The notes below the pieces were generated by a model. The model saw only the letters and a program-made list of their open reading frames with translations, did no database searches and was not told where the DNA came from. From positions 744,001 through 808,000 of the forward strand of contig NZ_JABAOB010000003.1 of the NCBI RefSeq assembly GCF_012726295.1: 64,000 nucleotides of DNA, in the 5' to 3' direction. The position numbers were made by a program, and so were the translations under genes. How positions within the stretch are numbered: the stretch's first letter is position 1; each line of letters starts with the position of its first letter. Positions 37,401 through 45,330 of the stretch are shown here, piece by piece. Source of the stretch: Chitinophaga sp. Ak27 (lineage in GTDB: Bacteria; Bacteroidota; Bacteroidia; Chitinophagales; Chitinophagaceae).

Positions 37401-38654
37401 ATAAAAGCGGATAGCAAACCCGTTACGATTGGTGATGCTGCTCAGTTTACCGTGTCCTTGATCATTGTAGGCAGGGCGATTAAAATGATACCGTAATTGA
37501 TCTTTACCACTTACATAATATTCGCCCGTTTCTGTCCGATGTAATTCATACTTTTCCTTGGGATGGTAAAAGCTGCTACCCCGCTCCAAGATGGGGAATA
37601 CCACCGGCCTGCCGGCAGTATCGCTCATCACTACGGCGCCATCTTCCTCACTTACCAGCAGCGATATATCGTAGCTATGATATATATTTTTCCCCAGCGG
37701 GCCATCGTAGTGGCTATCGCTGTAGTAATTAGCTTCCCAGGTAAAGGGAATCGGGCCAGGCAAACTGAAACCTTCCAGGTAACTGGCCATATGACCGCTG
37801 GCAGCATCTACCGGTTCTCCTAAATACTTACAGATAGCCGGTTGTACAGCCGCCCTGAACTTGCTGAATTTAGGGAGACGGGATTCTATTTTTGCCAGTA
37901 TTTTGGTGAATAGTTTACCCAGCATTTTCAACGAAAACTTCAACCCGTGTAGTAACGCCATAAAAAACAGGGCGTTCATCAGGTCTGAAAGCTTTAGCTG
38001 CTGTTCTTCTTTAGGACCTCCTATCATTACCGGTTTACCTATCGGCAATACCACCATCACCGCCGTCAGGAAGTTGAGATAGAATCCCCTAACCGGGTTA
38101 TTCATCAGGATTTTCCCGATATCCTGACAGGAATAGGCCCGACATAGCCAGGTACTCTGATACATGCCCTGGCTGAGCACTGTTTTACTACCGTGTGATA
38201 GCTGGCCTTCATGCGGATGAAAGAACTTGGGCAACAAAAATAATGGATGTGGTATAACAGAATGCAGCAGATTCAGTTTGCTAACAACTTTACCCAGACC
38301 TTTGAATTTGCCCATGAAGGGAGGAACAGATGGCATCCCCCAGAGTGCGCCCTGGGCAACACCTTTATGCATGCCGTTGAAATATACTGTTCCACCCATT
38401 GGCACATTCCGTGCAATCTCAAATCCCTTATCAGGGGTATACACCGGTATGGCAGGCAGGGTGATATGGATGTAATCCAACGGATCAAAGATCAGCGCTG
38501 CAAAGGGAGTGATAGGGCATGGAGTGAACGGCCACGGCACTTTCAGCATGTGAAAATCGAGTCCGAGGACAATATCAAAATGTTTGGCCACCGGTTTCGG
38601 GTCAACCGGTGGGTGGGGAGTTAACGGGTTGTTCTTTATTTTTATATATGCCAT
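34473..38654 (-). CDS. PAAR-like/Rhs polymorphic toxin with C-terminal guanyl-type RNase
   Basis: A 1393-residue type VI effector. The N-terminus (1-260) is Pro-rich with a PAAR-like segment (QLSHGSKTVLSQGMYQSTW) and hydrophobic helices. A DUF6531-like start of the Rhs shell is at about 275-300 (YLGEPVDAASGHM). Tens of YD repeats follow (YDEAGNLLQHTNPLG, YDALGRRIEKRY). The Rhs core ends with YRFRYYN-type sequence and DPIGL near 1246, the usual autocleavage boundary. The toxin (about 1270-1393) matches the barnase/RNase Sa/N1 family: NDGTPFSN, TYTEWTVKTPG, GARRIVV and DHYDSY. Glu1349, Arg1364 and His1380 align with RNase Sa Glu54, Arg69 and His85; the place of Arg65 is Asn1360. The gene follows vgrG and is followed by barstar. 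Confidence 0.85.
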   Translation of the reverse strand: MAYIKIKNNPLTPHPPVDPKPVAKHFDIVLGLDFHMLKVPWPFTPCPITPFAALIFDPLDYIHITLPAIPVYTPDKGFEIARNVPMGGTVYFNGMHKGVAQGALWGMPSVPPFMGKFKGLGKVVSKLNLLHSVIPHPLFLLPKFFHPHEGQLSHGSKTVLSQGMYQSTWLCRAYSCQDIGKILMNNPVRGFYLNFLTAVMVVLPIGKPVMIGGPKEEQQLKLSDLMNALFFMALLHGLKFSLKMLGKLFTKILAKIESRLPKFSKFRAAVQPAICKYLGEPVDAASGHMASYLEGFSLPGPIPFTWEANYYSDSHYDGPLGKNIYHSYDISLLVSEEDGAVVMSDTAGRPVVFPILERGSSFYHPKEKYELHRTETGEYYVSGKDQLRYHFNRPAYNDQGHGKLSSITNRNGFAIRFYYNQDGLLEKIIDSVQRNIHIRYNEDHLITAVQAPHPQLGDRGITVEMMRYTYDSKGNLHEMYNAEEYHNAFQWENRHIISRRFNDGTTFMFHYDRQGRCTAALGPHGLYSYTFEYLEGFTVATNSLGHKKTYYHTGGIVNKIVNGYGATQLFTYDEADNLVAETNELGVATTYEYDDRGNMTSLQLPGKGAIRITYNQQQQPVSVTQPNGGIWQYDYDEAGNLLQHTNPLGATTKFEYTDGLQSRIINPLGAVTHLQYNSQLLLSDVILPNRSRIKYNYDFLGRLTAITDPAGAISQRECNLLGHTVQTKDSSGNIVELQYDSMGNTIVIKDRHQSVAFRYNFFGDVVERRQGNTVIQLGYDKEGQLLHIINEHREIYSFELDEEGNVVTEKGFDGLTRQYIRNAGGQVMRTILPDGSQQAYEYTAAGQVATVYYEKDGSAETFGYNAMGQLISAQNSHASVQLQRDLLGSITQETSNETVLSSEYNQLGQRTALKSSMGATLSMQYNNTMSWLEQMEANGWHTQLKYNNQGQVTERSMTGRVTQQNQYDLSGRLADQVTTRGNKRLQRRYSWDGDRLSGIHDSTTGAKQFRHDTYGNLAEVIYGDGSVEYRMPDTVGNLFETPAQKDRTYDKGGRLLKSKKATYKYDQMGNLVRKVELTGRVWEYEWNPAGMLSGVLRPDGEKVNFKYDALGRRIEKRYKHTITRWVWDGNKPLHEWKEFDARESSADDLITWVFNENNFSPTAKIKGDKKYSIVADHLGTPIQGYDEAGALIWQREIDSCGNVRMLHGDAGFCGYLYQGQVSDQETGLAYNRFRYYNVEEGVYISQDPIGLAAGKSSLYAYAHDTNTWVDIFGLICSHTANNPKEAYAAIKDKWGHEMSAQEMRELQKTIDRIKTNSPNYSNDGTPFSNSHTIGNPDAQRLNTSNTYTEWTVKTPGVGNNGARRIVVNNQTKEAFYSHDHYDSYIKIDLSGWQ

Positions 38655-38666
38655 CAGAAAATTGGA

Positions 38667-39002
38667 TTAAGGTAATCGTGGTACCACTTCATCCTCAGGG
38701 TTAGTGGGGTTGTAATAAACGGTAACAGTATCGCCAGGGTTCATATTGGCTCCCAGTTCTATATTGGAAGCAAAATGTTCTTTTCCATCTTTCGTTTTGA
38801 ATACAACGTGGTAACGGGTTGGCTTGGCGCCATACCTGCTTACTCTGCCTGCGAGTTTATCTGTTATGGTGGCAGTTACTGGCTGATACTCTTTGTATTT
38901 CTTTTTATCGGGCTGCTGGCCGATAAAACTCCAGGCAGTATAGGCCAATGAAATGACAACTCCTGTTACAATGAGATAAATGATCGTTTTAGATTTTTCC
39001 AT
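38667..39002 (-). CDS. DUF3592 membrane protein
   Basis: A 111-residue protein with one N-terminal membrane segment (IIYLIVTGVVISLAYTAWSF) and a small beta-rich domain of the DUF3592 type (VTATITDKLAGR, YHVVFKTKDGKEHFAS, GDTVTVYYNPTNPEDEVV). The role of DUF3592 is not established. It lies 12 bp before the Rhs gene and 30 bp after the TPR gene, so it is co-transcribed with the effector. It could help effector folding or loading, or act against toxicity in the envelope; this is inference from position only. Confidence 0.7.
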   Translation of the reverse strand: MEKSKTIIYLIVTGVVISLAYTAWSFIGQQPDKKKYKEYQPVTATITDKLAGRVSRYGAKPTRYHVVFKTKDGKEHFASNIELGANMNPGDTVTVYYNPTNPEDEVVPRLP

Positions 39003-39032
39003 GGTTTAAATTCTTTTTTAATCCGCCGTCGG

Positions 39033-40379
39033 CTAATTTTCACCGGCTCCAGTATAACCTTGATATACCTGGCTATTCCTGATCTTCTGCAACCAATTGT
39101 TGCCCCAAAGCCGGTTCATAAACGATTCATGTTTTTTCAACTCCGGGTCATTCAATTCGACCATATCTCTTCCATAGAACATGGCCATTGCATTTTCCTT
39201 TAATTCTTCTTCAGGCAGCCGGGACAGCAATTCCCAACCTGCCAGTAAGCTACTGGCTGTTGCCTTATGGCTTTCGGTATGGCGTTGGCACGAAGCCAGC
39301 ATCTGATAAAGGCCAGCCAGCATCATTGGGTTGGCATCTTTTGCGTCCAGTGCCAATGCTGATTTGTACACGGACGCAGCTTCAGACAGTTTTTTATCGA
39401 AATAGTAAAGGTTGCCTTTCGCAATGCGATAGTGAAACTGCTCCTGGTTAGTGTCTGTCAGCCCCTTATGCATTGCTTCATCCGCTAGTTGAATGGCCTT
39501 GTTGATACTTTCGATAGCTTTCTCTTTGTTATTATAGGCGTAGAAGTTATGCACAAAGAAATAAACAATAGCCTCTCTTTGCAGCCATCGATACCGGCTG
39601 GTAATGTTGCAGCATTGTTCTTTATAAAACAGTAAATCCTTTTCGCTGGTGTAAGTAGCCGCCTCATTTAGTTTAATGAGGTACTGCTGGAACTGGATAA
39701 TATCTATTTCCTCCTGCGACGTTTTTTGAGCTTTTGTTTCTTCCAGTATCTGGTTCATGGCTCCGGGAATATCCAGGTCGGGTTTAATATACCGTGCGGT
39801 GGAATTATGTTTTATGAGCTCTTCATACATTCTCGCTTCTGTGTTATCATATAATAACAACCGTATGGTTGAAGGGATCTTGATAGCGGTCAGTAACGAC
39901 ACCCATTCCACCAGCTTGTCAAAATCGCTTACTTGTTCCGGGAACAAGGCAATAACTAATACGCTGTGTTTTCCATCTATCTTCAAGGTAGCGGACAAGG
40001 TGGTCAGGGCCGATATAAATTCCTGTTGAGTAACAGCCGATTTTCCCAGGTAAGGATATTCCCACAAGATCTTTCCTCCATACTCTTTGACCAGGCTGGC
40101 GTCCTGATTAAACGCTTGGAAATACTGATGGAGATTTTGTAACAACTCAGCGGCATATGTCGCACCGTCACCTTCAAAGGGGCGTTGATGCAACAGAAAA
40201 GTATCGGGCAGCGTTTTCTCAACAGATGCCTGGAACATCACAAAACCCTTTATCGTCTTATATTCCACCAGGTTGGCCCCCATCATGATAAATGAGCGTA
40301 CCTCCGGATGATCTTTTACTTCCTGGCTCCACAGATCACTTAGCTGCAGTATCCTTTGTGTAATGGCGTTATTCTCCAT
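39033..40379 (-). CDS. TPR protein, putative type VI effector adaptor
   Basis: A 448-residue cytosolic protein with no signal. The N-terminal half (1-215) is an alpha/beta domain I do not recognise (FIMMGANLVEYKTIKGFVMF, HSVLVIALFPEQVSDFDKLVEW). The C-terminal half (about 225-430) is helical and contains TPR-like repeats (FHYRIAKGNLYYFDKKLSEA, LAGLYQMLASCQRHTESH). It sits between vgrG (5-bp gap) and the DUF3592/Rhs genes, where adaptor or chaperone genes that load Rhs/PAAR effectors on VgrG are usually found. The adaptor role is inferred from that position. Confidence 0.6.
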   Translation of the reverse strand: MENNAITQRILQLSDLWSQEVKDHPEVRSFIMMGANLVEYKTIKGFVMFQASVEKTLPDTFLLHQRPFEGDGATYAAELLQNLHQYFQAFNQDASLVKEYGGKILWEYPYLGKSAVTQQEFISALTTLSATLKIDGKHSVLVIALFPEQVSDFDKLVEWVSLLTAIKIPSTIRLLLYDNTEARMYEELIKHNSTARYIKPDLDIPGAMNQILEETKAQKTSQEEIDIIQFQQYLIKLNEAATYTSEKDLLFYKEQCCNITSRYRWLQREAIVYFFVHNFYAYNNKEKAIESINKAIQLADEAMHKGLTDTNQEQFHYRIAKGNLYYFDKKLSEAASVYKSALALDAKDANPMMLAGLYQMLASCQRHTESHKATASSLLAGWELLSRLPEEELKENAMAMFYGRDMVELNDPELKKHESFMNRLWGNNWLQKIRNSQVYQGYTGAGEN

Positions 40380-40384
40380 CTGTA

Positions 40385-42226
40385 TTAATTGATGTTCACT
40401 TTTTTACCATTAAGAAAGGATTCGCCGCCTGCCTGCATAGTTAATTTACCAACACAACCTATCTCTGTTTCAGTTTCTGCGGCAATGCTCAGTTTCTTTT
40501 TTGCGCCGATATTTACATTGTCCGGGTCTAGCGAGAAGCCGGAACCGCTAAAGGAATCCCCCTCTCCACTGCCAGATCCCATAGTCACCAGTTTAGCGCC
40601 CATTGCAGAAACATTTTGTGCCTTCAGCATAATATCTTTTTCTGCAACAATAGTTATTTCTCCCTCTTTATTCAGGGTGATAGAGCTTTTACCAGCGTCC
40701 CCTTCTCCACATACAATCGTTACGGTTACTTTACTTTTCAAATGCACATTTCCCGCGCCATCCATTTTCATGCTGTTACCATCCTTGTCTTCTACGAATA
40801 CACTGCCATCCTTGTCATTCAGGATAACCTTATTACCGCTTCTGGTTTGCAATGCTTTGACATCATTGGCGGCATTGCCAAAACTGTTATTGGCTTTGCT
40901 ATGGTATACAGCTCCGATGATATAGGGCCTGGTTGCATTGTCTCCTTCAAATCCTACAATGACCTCTTCGTCTTTTTCAGGGATAAAGAACAGGCCTTTA
41001 CCACCTCCGGCATGTGGGGTTGTAACTCTTACCCATGGTGTTTTTTCTTCACCATTCATCCAGTGAAGTTTTACACGGATCCTGCCTAATCCCTGCGGGT
41101 CATGGTTATCTGTTACAATAGCGCTCTGAGCTTCACAAACGGGAATTTCCGGAACTGTTACGGGAGGTAGATGAACTGAAGAAGGAACCGCTGTAAACTG
41201 ATTATGGTATTCACCCTTGGTATCAACAAAGTGTTCTACGGCCGTCACGAGGTATTCACCAAATGCTTCGGCACTATCATTGAATAAATTATTATTGGTT
41301 AAATCAGTTATCGACCCTAACGCTACACCCGGATGACCACTCCTGCCAGTTAACCGCACCATTTTGCTGCTTTCCATGGCGTTGTATAAAGTCGCCATAT
41401 CGTCCTGTTGTTTTTTACTGCTGGAATATCTGAAACTCCATTGTTTAGGTTGCGTACCATAAACGGTTTTGGCTTTCTCCTGTATTTTTTCACCCAATGC
41501 ATTAAGCCCTGCCTTTTGGCCAATGGCATCATTTTGTGGGGTACTGGTATATAACTGGCTATTTTTATAATCCCAACCGATGTATTGACGTTGGGTAGGT
41601 CTTGCATTCAGGTTGATGGCAAAATGACTGAGCGTACTACCATATAACAACGTTGTTTTAATATCTCCTTTTGGGGGTCCTACTACCAGTCCCTGGCCGT
41701 CCCAGAAAAGCCATTCACCATTTTCTGCTGTCAGCCGTTTTAAAAATGACCAGGCTGTTTCCTTATATTGTACGGTATATTCAAGATTTTCCTTGGATAA
41801 AGGCTGTAATTTAGGTGATAATACATTTTGCGGGAAATATTTCAACACATCTTGTGCGATATCCTTTACTGCCTTGTTCTCCCAGCTTTTGCAGTGAGGG
41901 CCGCTCTCAAGCATAATAGTAGGGCTATATCCGGCAATAATAACGTCTCCGTATTCACCGTTAAGACGGGAGGTCTCCACACTGGTTACAATGCCATTAA
42001 ATGCGAGATCACCTTTCAGTCCAACACCTGAAATATGTGCACTGAACAACGCGCCTATCAGGTCTCTCGATGAGGTAAAAATACCTGTTACACCATCTAT
42101 TGTCTGGGCGGGACAAACCAATTCAAATTCGTGGTGATCAAAAATGCTTTGTTTCAGGGCAAAGGTTCTGAATTGAGATACTGGGTTACCATTAATACTA
42201 AATATGGCATCTGTTAACTGGGTCAT
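40385..42226 (-). CDS. vgrG: Type VI secretion spike protein VgrG
   Basis: A 613-residue VgrG. The N-terminal part (1-340) has the gp27-like domain (KQSIFDHHEFELVCP, DIAQDVLKYFPQN, YKETAWSFLKRLTAENGEWLFWDGQGLVVG). A gp5/OB-fold region follows near 365-450 (VTDNHDPQGLGRIRVKLHW, TPWVRVTTPHAGGGKG, EVIVGFEGDNATRPYIIGAVYH). The C-terminus is a repetitive beta-helix (VKALQTRSGNKVILNDKDG and onward). It heads a tightly spaced leftward set: adaptor, DUF3592, Rhs-RNase, barstar. No structural T6SS genes (sheath, tube, baseplate) are in the window, so this is an auxiliary effector module of the Bacteroidota T6SS type. Confidence 0.9.
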   Translation of the reverse strand: MTQLTDAIFSINGNPVSQFRTFALKQSIFDHHEFELVCPAQTIDGVTGIFTSSRDLIGALFSAHISGVGLKGDLAFNGIVTSVETSRLNGEYGDVIIAGYSPTIMLESGPHCKSWENKAVKDIAQDVLKYFPQNVLSPKLQPLSKENLEYTVQYKETAWSFLKRLTAENGEWLFWDGQGLVVGPPKGDIKTTLLYGSTLSHFAINLNARPTQRQYIGWDYKNSQLYTSTPQNDAIGQKAGLNALGEKIQEKAKTVYGTQPKQWSFRYSSSKKQQDDMATLYNAMESSKMVRLTGRSGHPGVALGSITDLTNNNLFNDSAEAFGEYLVTAVEHFVDTKGEYHNQFTAVPSSVHLPPVTVPEIPVCEAQSAIVTDNHDPQGLGRIRVKLHWMNGEEKTPWVRVTTPHAGGGKGLFFIPEKDEEVIVGFEGDNATRPYIIGAVYHSKANNSFGNAANDVKALQTRSGNKVILNDKDGSVFVEDKDGNSMKMDGAGNVHLKSKVTVTIVCGEGDAGKSSITLNKEGEITIVAEKDIMLKAQNVSAMGAKLVTMGSGSGEGDSFSGSGFSLDPDNVNIGAKKKLSIAAETETEIGCVGKLTMQAGGESFLNGKKVNIN

Positions 42227-42657
42227 AAAGAAACGGGTTTAACTCAATACTATTAAATGGTGAACGGTTTTTCAAACGATAAAACTACATTAAATAACAG
42301 AAATTATGTGCAGAAAAGGTGAACTTTTTTATAGACTGTTAGCATACCAAACTGATGTCCTGGTAGCTATAAAAACAGGCACATCACTATAAAATCAATA
42401 CAGCAAAGGTGTAAGCAGCCGTGTGGGGATGAAATATGGTGTCACTGTATTTACTTTTGCCCCACCGATGGATACTTCCAATCCGTCGCACGCATCGCTC
42501 ACCTGTTGGACAATACGCTGAAAATGCAAAAGGGACAAACCATCCAGCGGATCATTTGTCCCTTTTTTGCGGGGTGGGGAATAATGTTCGAACCGTTTTG
42601 CAAATACTTTATCTGAAATTGATCGATTCTCAGGGGCAGAAATCAAAGAAATATCAA
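42227..42657. other. Intergenic region upstream of vgrG
   Basis: The part next to vgrG (42227-42394) is AT-rich and must hold its promoter, but no convincing -33/-7 pair was found. An 88-codon minus-strand frame at 42395-42661 and a plus-strand frame at 42436-42714 overlap each other and match nothing I know, so neither is called. The region contains the strong hairpin at 42528-42566. Confidence 0.35.
42528..42566 (+). terminator. 12-bp hairpin with T run
   Basis: A perfect 12-bp stem (42528-42539 with 42555-42566), 15-nt loop, followed by further T residues on the plus strand; the minus strand is also fairly T-rich. It lies between the GH127 remnant and vgrG, so it could terminate leftward transcription from the remnant. 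No plus-strand gene upstream needs it. Confidence 0.5.
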
Positions 42658-43270
42658 TCAATACCCCCTGATTATTGCATAGACCCCATAGGATTGTTGA
42701 TTGATATCACTTAACGGGCGCAAAACAAAAGTCTTTCCTCCATTCTTCAACTGGAAAACATTCCCGCCAGCAACGGTTATGTTTTTTAAGATTTTGTCCC
42801 TGGGTCCTTTCAATATGAATTCTGAATCCGTTTCAGCCGCCAGCATAACAGGGCCATAAAAAATGGCAAAAACGTTTTCATCGTCGGGCATTGGCTTCAG
42901 ATAAAAATCGTAATGGAATACCAACCTGATCTTATCATTTTTTTTCCATACCCGCTGTAATGACAGATAAGTGCCTGGACGGACATTGATCGTTTGTTGC
43001 TGATCATTGACGTACATCTCAAATTTTTTCGACCAATTCGGAATCAATAGATTTAATGTAAGCGTTGTCGTTTTCGCCTCTTTGAAAGGTAAATTCTACA
43101 ACTGAGTCAACCGGGAAGTTTCCGCTTTGTTCCAAAGAAAGCGATCGTACTTTCCAATTTACCAGAGATGGGAGTACATATTCACCCATAATGTCGAATC
43201 GTTATGATAATAAATACCGCTGTTCAATGCTGCAAATGCCTCAACGGACGACCCGTTACAGCACCGGAAA
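42658..43270 (-). pseudogene. GH127 (beta-L-arabinofuranosidase-like) C-terminal remnant
   Basis: Minus-strand sequence from about 43270 reads [20 protein letters not shown] and [16 protein letters not shown], which is the GH127 (DUF1680) region around the catalytic Cys-Cys pair. Near 43100 the frame shifts: the match passes from VEFTF in one frame to KEAKTTTLTLNLLIPNWS in another. The latter frame continues through GTYLSLQRVWKKND, VFAIFYGPVMLAAE and PLSDINQQSYGVYAI, the family's C-terminal beta-sandwich, to the stop at 42658. The N-terminal barrel is missing; it is cut at about 43270 where an IS3-type transposase fragment begins on the other strand. Clearly non-functional. Confidence 0.75.
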
Positions 43271-43608
43271 TTAAACTGGTTTATATCCAACCGGGGAAAC
43301 CGACACAGAATGCGTTTATAGAGCGAAGAAAAGGAAGTCTGCGCAGAGGACTGTTAAATGCTTATTTGTTCTACAGTCTTGCAGAAGTTCGCCTTATGGC
43401 GGAAGAATGGAGAATAGATTACAATACTGAAAGGCCTCATAAGGCTCTCGGCTATCTGGCGCAAGCAAATATGCCGAGCGTTTTTATCAAGGACTATTAC
43501 ATCTGGAACTCTAATCCCGACTGGCCTAGTTTTATGGGAAGCTTACAATTAGAACACAGCTTCTGTTGCCTTTTCTATAATGGGTCATATTTTTTGTTAC
43601 ACTCCTGA
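43204..43608 (+). pseudogene. IS3-family transposase C-terminal fragment
   Basis: The recognisable part is about 43270-43485: [39 protein letters not shown] and [19 protein letters not shown]. This is the C-terminal third of an IS3-family (OrfB) integrase core, including the catalytic Glu of the DDE triad in FIER. Both catalytic Asp residues and the rest of the gene are absent. The first 22 codons of this frame are antisense to the GH127 remnant, and the sequence after about 43485 does not match the family. No inverted repeats were identified. Confidence 0.75.
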
Positions 43609-44014
43609 AAAGTTAGTTCATAGTTTACAACAGATTGATGTGGGAAGTCATGGTACTATATTCCATTAATGTAAACCTACCAGCTCTATTCCGTTTTGCG
43701 GTTATTCCCCTGAAATGAATGAACTTATCAAATAGAGTGGGAATGGGGCTTTTAATTTGATCTGGTATTGGTGGAATAAATACATCTGGAAATAGTGCCT
43801 ACTGTCTATTCTGTCAGAGCTTATAATTCAGCAGCTAAAAAAAACGCAACCAAGGCGGGAAGAATTAAAAAAGGAAATGCGGAGTCTTTAAGAAGAGCTG
43901 CACTCTACTGATAGTGCTCGGAAGTAGTCCAATGGCTAACAGTGTTTACTAAACGAGGGTTTAATGCGGTTTAAAAACACGGCTAAGCCGCCACACGAGG
44001 CTATGACATAAAGT
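43609..44014. other. Decayed intergenic DNA
   Basis: About 400 bp without a convincing gene. Short coding-like stretches exist (for example a 28-codon plus-strand frame ending near 43893 with EELKKEMRSL), but none has a start or a recognisable family. It lies between two transposase-like fragments on the 3' side of tRNA-Asp. Confidence 0.35.
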
Positions 44015-44149
44015 ATGTCAGTAAAAAGCTCTTTAACTTTAGATTTCCATACGAATATTGAAAAGCAAAACTTTAATTTCGAAGCCTTCAAGAAGCAAGC
44101 AGTGAGCCGTTTGAAGAACGGAGACAAGGGAGAAAGGAAAAATCAGTAA
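44015..44149 (+). pseudogene. Possible IS256-like transposase N-terminal fragment
   Basis: A 44-codon frame starting at ATG 44015. Its second half (NFNFEAFKKQAVSRLKNGDK) resembles the very N-terminus of some IS256-family transposases of Bacteroidota, which then normally continue with a Gly-Lys-Asp-Gly segment. Here the frame ends in ERKNQ and TAA. The resemblance is short, so this could also be an unrelated small ORF. Confidence 0.3.
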
Positions 44150-44253
44150 TTAATAGTCGTATCATTTGTAAATGACAGTTAATATTAATAAGGTAGTATA
44201 AAAAACGAGAGAGAGTTAATCGGAACTCGGTTAAATACTCGACTTAAAATAGA

Positions 44254-44276
44254 AAACCCGCAACTAGTGCGGGTTT
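44254..44276 (-). terminator. Terminator of tRNA-Asp
   Basis: A 9-bp stem (44254-44262 with 44268-44276), 5-nt loop. On the minus strand it starts 14 nt after the tRNA 3' end and is followed by TTCTATTTT. Confidence 0.8.
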
Positions 44277-44289
44277 GTAAAGATCCTTG

Positions 44290-44363
44290 CGGACCGGACG
44301 GGACTCGAACCCGCGACCTCCGCCGTGACAGGGCGGCATTCTAACCAACTGAACTACCGATCC
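44290..44363 (-). tRNA. tRNA-Asp (anticodon GTC)
   Basis: 74 nt on the minus strand. The acceptor stem pairs GGATCGG (44363-44357) with CCGGTCC (44297-44291) with one T-G wobble; the discriminator base is G. The D-loop contains AGTTCAGTTGGTTAGAAT, the anticodon loop CTGTCAC gives GTC, and the T arm has GGGTTCGAGTCCC. CCA is not encoded. Its 3' end points left, toward the decayed mobile-element zone and the T6SS effector module. Confidence 0.97.
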
Positions 44364-44763
44364 TCGCTACAGACAAGCCTTTCGGCCGATCTATATCCCC
44401 CGATTGGGATTGCAAATGTAGCAACATTATTTTTAATCAACCAAATAAATTTGCAAAAAAATTTAAATTTCTTGTTCCAAGCAGCGATGTCCGGGCAGTG
44501 GGTCACAGCTGCCGCAAAGGCTTCGGTTTGCCCATAACGGGTTTTCAATAGCCTCCGGTAGGGAGAATAATATTGTTCGGTATCTGTTTTAAACAATTGT
44601 ACTGCCTCGTCGCAGGTGGCCAGCATGATGGTTGCCTGGGCCGCTATTTCTTTATCAGTGCCTGCCCGAGTACCTGATGGTACATGAGCATCAACCTGCA
44701 CTCATCCGGCATATGTTCTGGTTCGCAGCTAGTAGTGCGGGGCGTCCTGGATAATTTTTTCAT
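44354..44763 (-). pseudogene. Small gene, probably frameshifted
   Basis: An ATG at 44763 opens a 39-codon frame (MKKLSRTPRTTSCEPEHMPD) that stops at 44644. Coding-like sequence then continues in a neighbouring frame (EIAAQATIMLATCDEAVQLF, YYSPYRRLLKTRYGQTEAFA, THCPDIAAWN) and runs into the tRNA at 44354. One single-base shift near 44650 would join the two parts. The start overlaps the TGA of the gene before it, as in a translationally coupled pair. The family is not recognised. Confidence 0.4.
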
Positions 44764-45189
44764 ATTTGTTGGTTGTAGGTAAATACGTAATTGATCGCCT
44801 TCCCGGAAATAGTGTTGTCAATCACCGTATCCCGCTGGAAGCGGTAGCGATGTGGCGCTGATGTAGTCAGCAAAGTAGTATCGGCCACAAACTGTTCCTC
44901 CTGGTGTACAATGCTTTTAAACCGGCCATCACGGAACCAGACATACCAACCAAATACAGGGAAGGCCAGGTCTAATGGCCATATGAAGCGACTCGCTCCA
45001 GTCAACGTCAAAATAATGAAGATAGATGCGGCCCGTTTGCCAGCTCTTCAATTGTTCTACCTCTTCGGAAGACATTTCAAATGTGGGCTTCCAATAATAA
45101 AAGGAATGGCCGTTCTGGTGCTTCGTCCCGGGCTTGCAGGAAAAAAGCAGCAACAGTAAGAGATACAGGCAATATCGCTTGGGATACAT
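44760..45189 (-). pseudogene. Lipoprotein gene with internal deletion or frameshift
   Basis: Starts at 45189 with a lipoprotein signal (MYPKRYCLYLLLLLLFSC) and continues with HSFYYWKPTFEMSSEEVEQL and IYLHYFDVDW. This N-terminus resembles a family of uncharacterised Bacteroidota lipoproteins. The frame then ends at 44929, while a second frame (from 45011) carries SRFIWPLDLAFPVFGWYVWF and RYRFQRDTVIDN to a stop at 44760. A full-length relative would be expected to have a middle region between FDVDW and this C-terminus, so an internal deletion that also shifted the frame is likely. Function unknown. Confidence 0.45.
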
Positions 45190-45330
45190 GAAGTAAAGAA
45201 GTATACCTTAAAGCTAGGTGGTTTTTTCGAATTAACCTCTTTGTTATCTAGCGCAAATTTTAATGTATTTTAAGTATTTTACATGTCACTTATATACCCG
45301 ACATCAGACCCATAAAAAATTCCCTGATCC

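Noticed and set aside
42395-42661. 88-codon minus-strand frame after the GH127 remnant
   Set aside because: The GH127 reading already ends naturally at 42658. The frame is interrupted by a strong hairpin and has no recognisable family.
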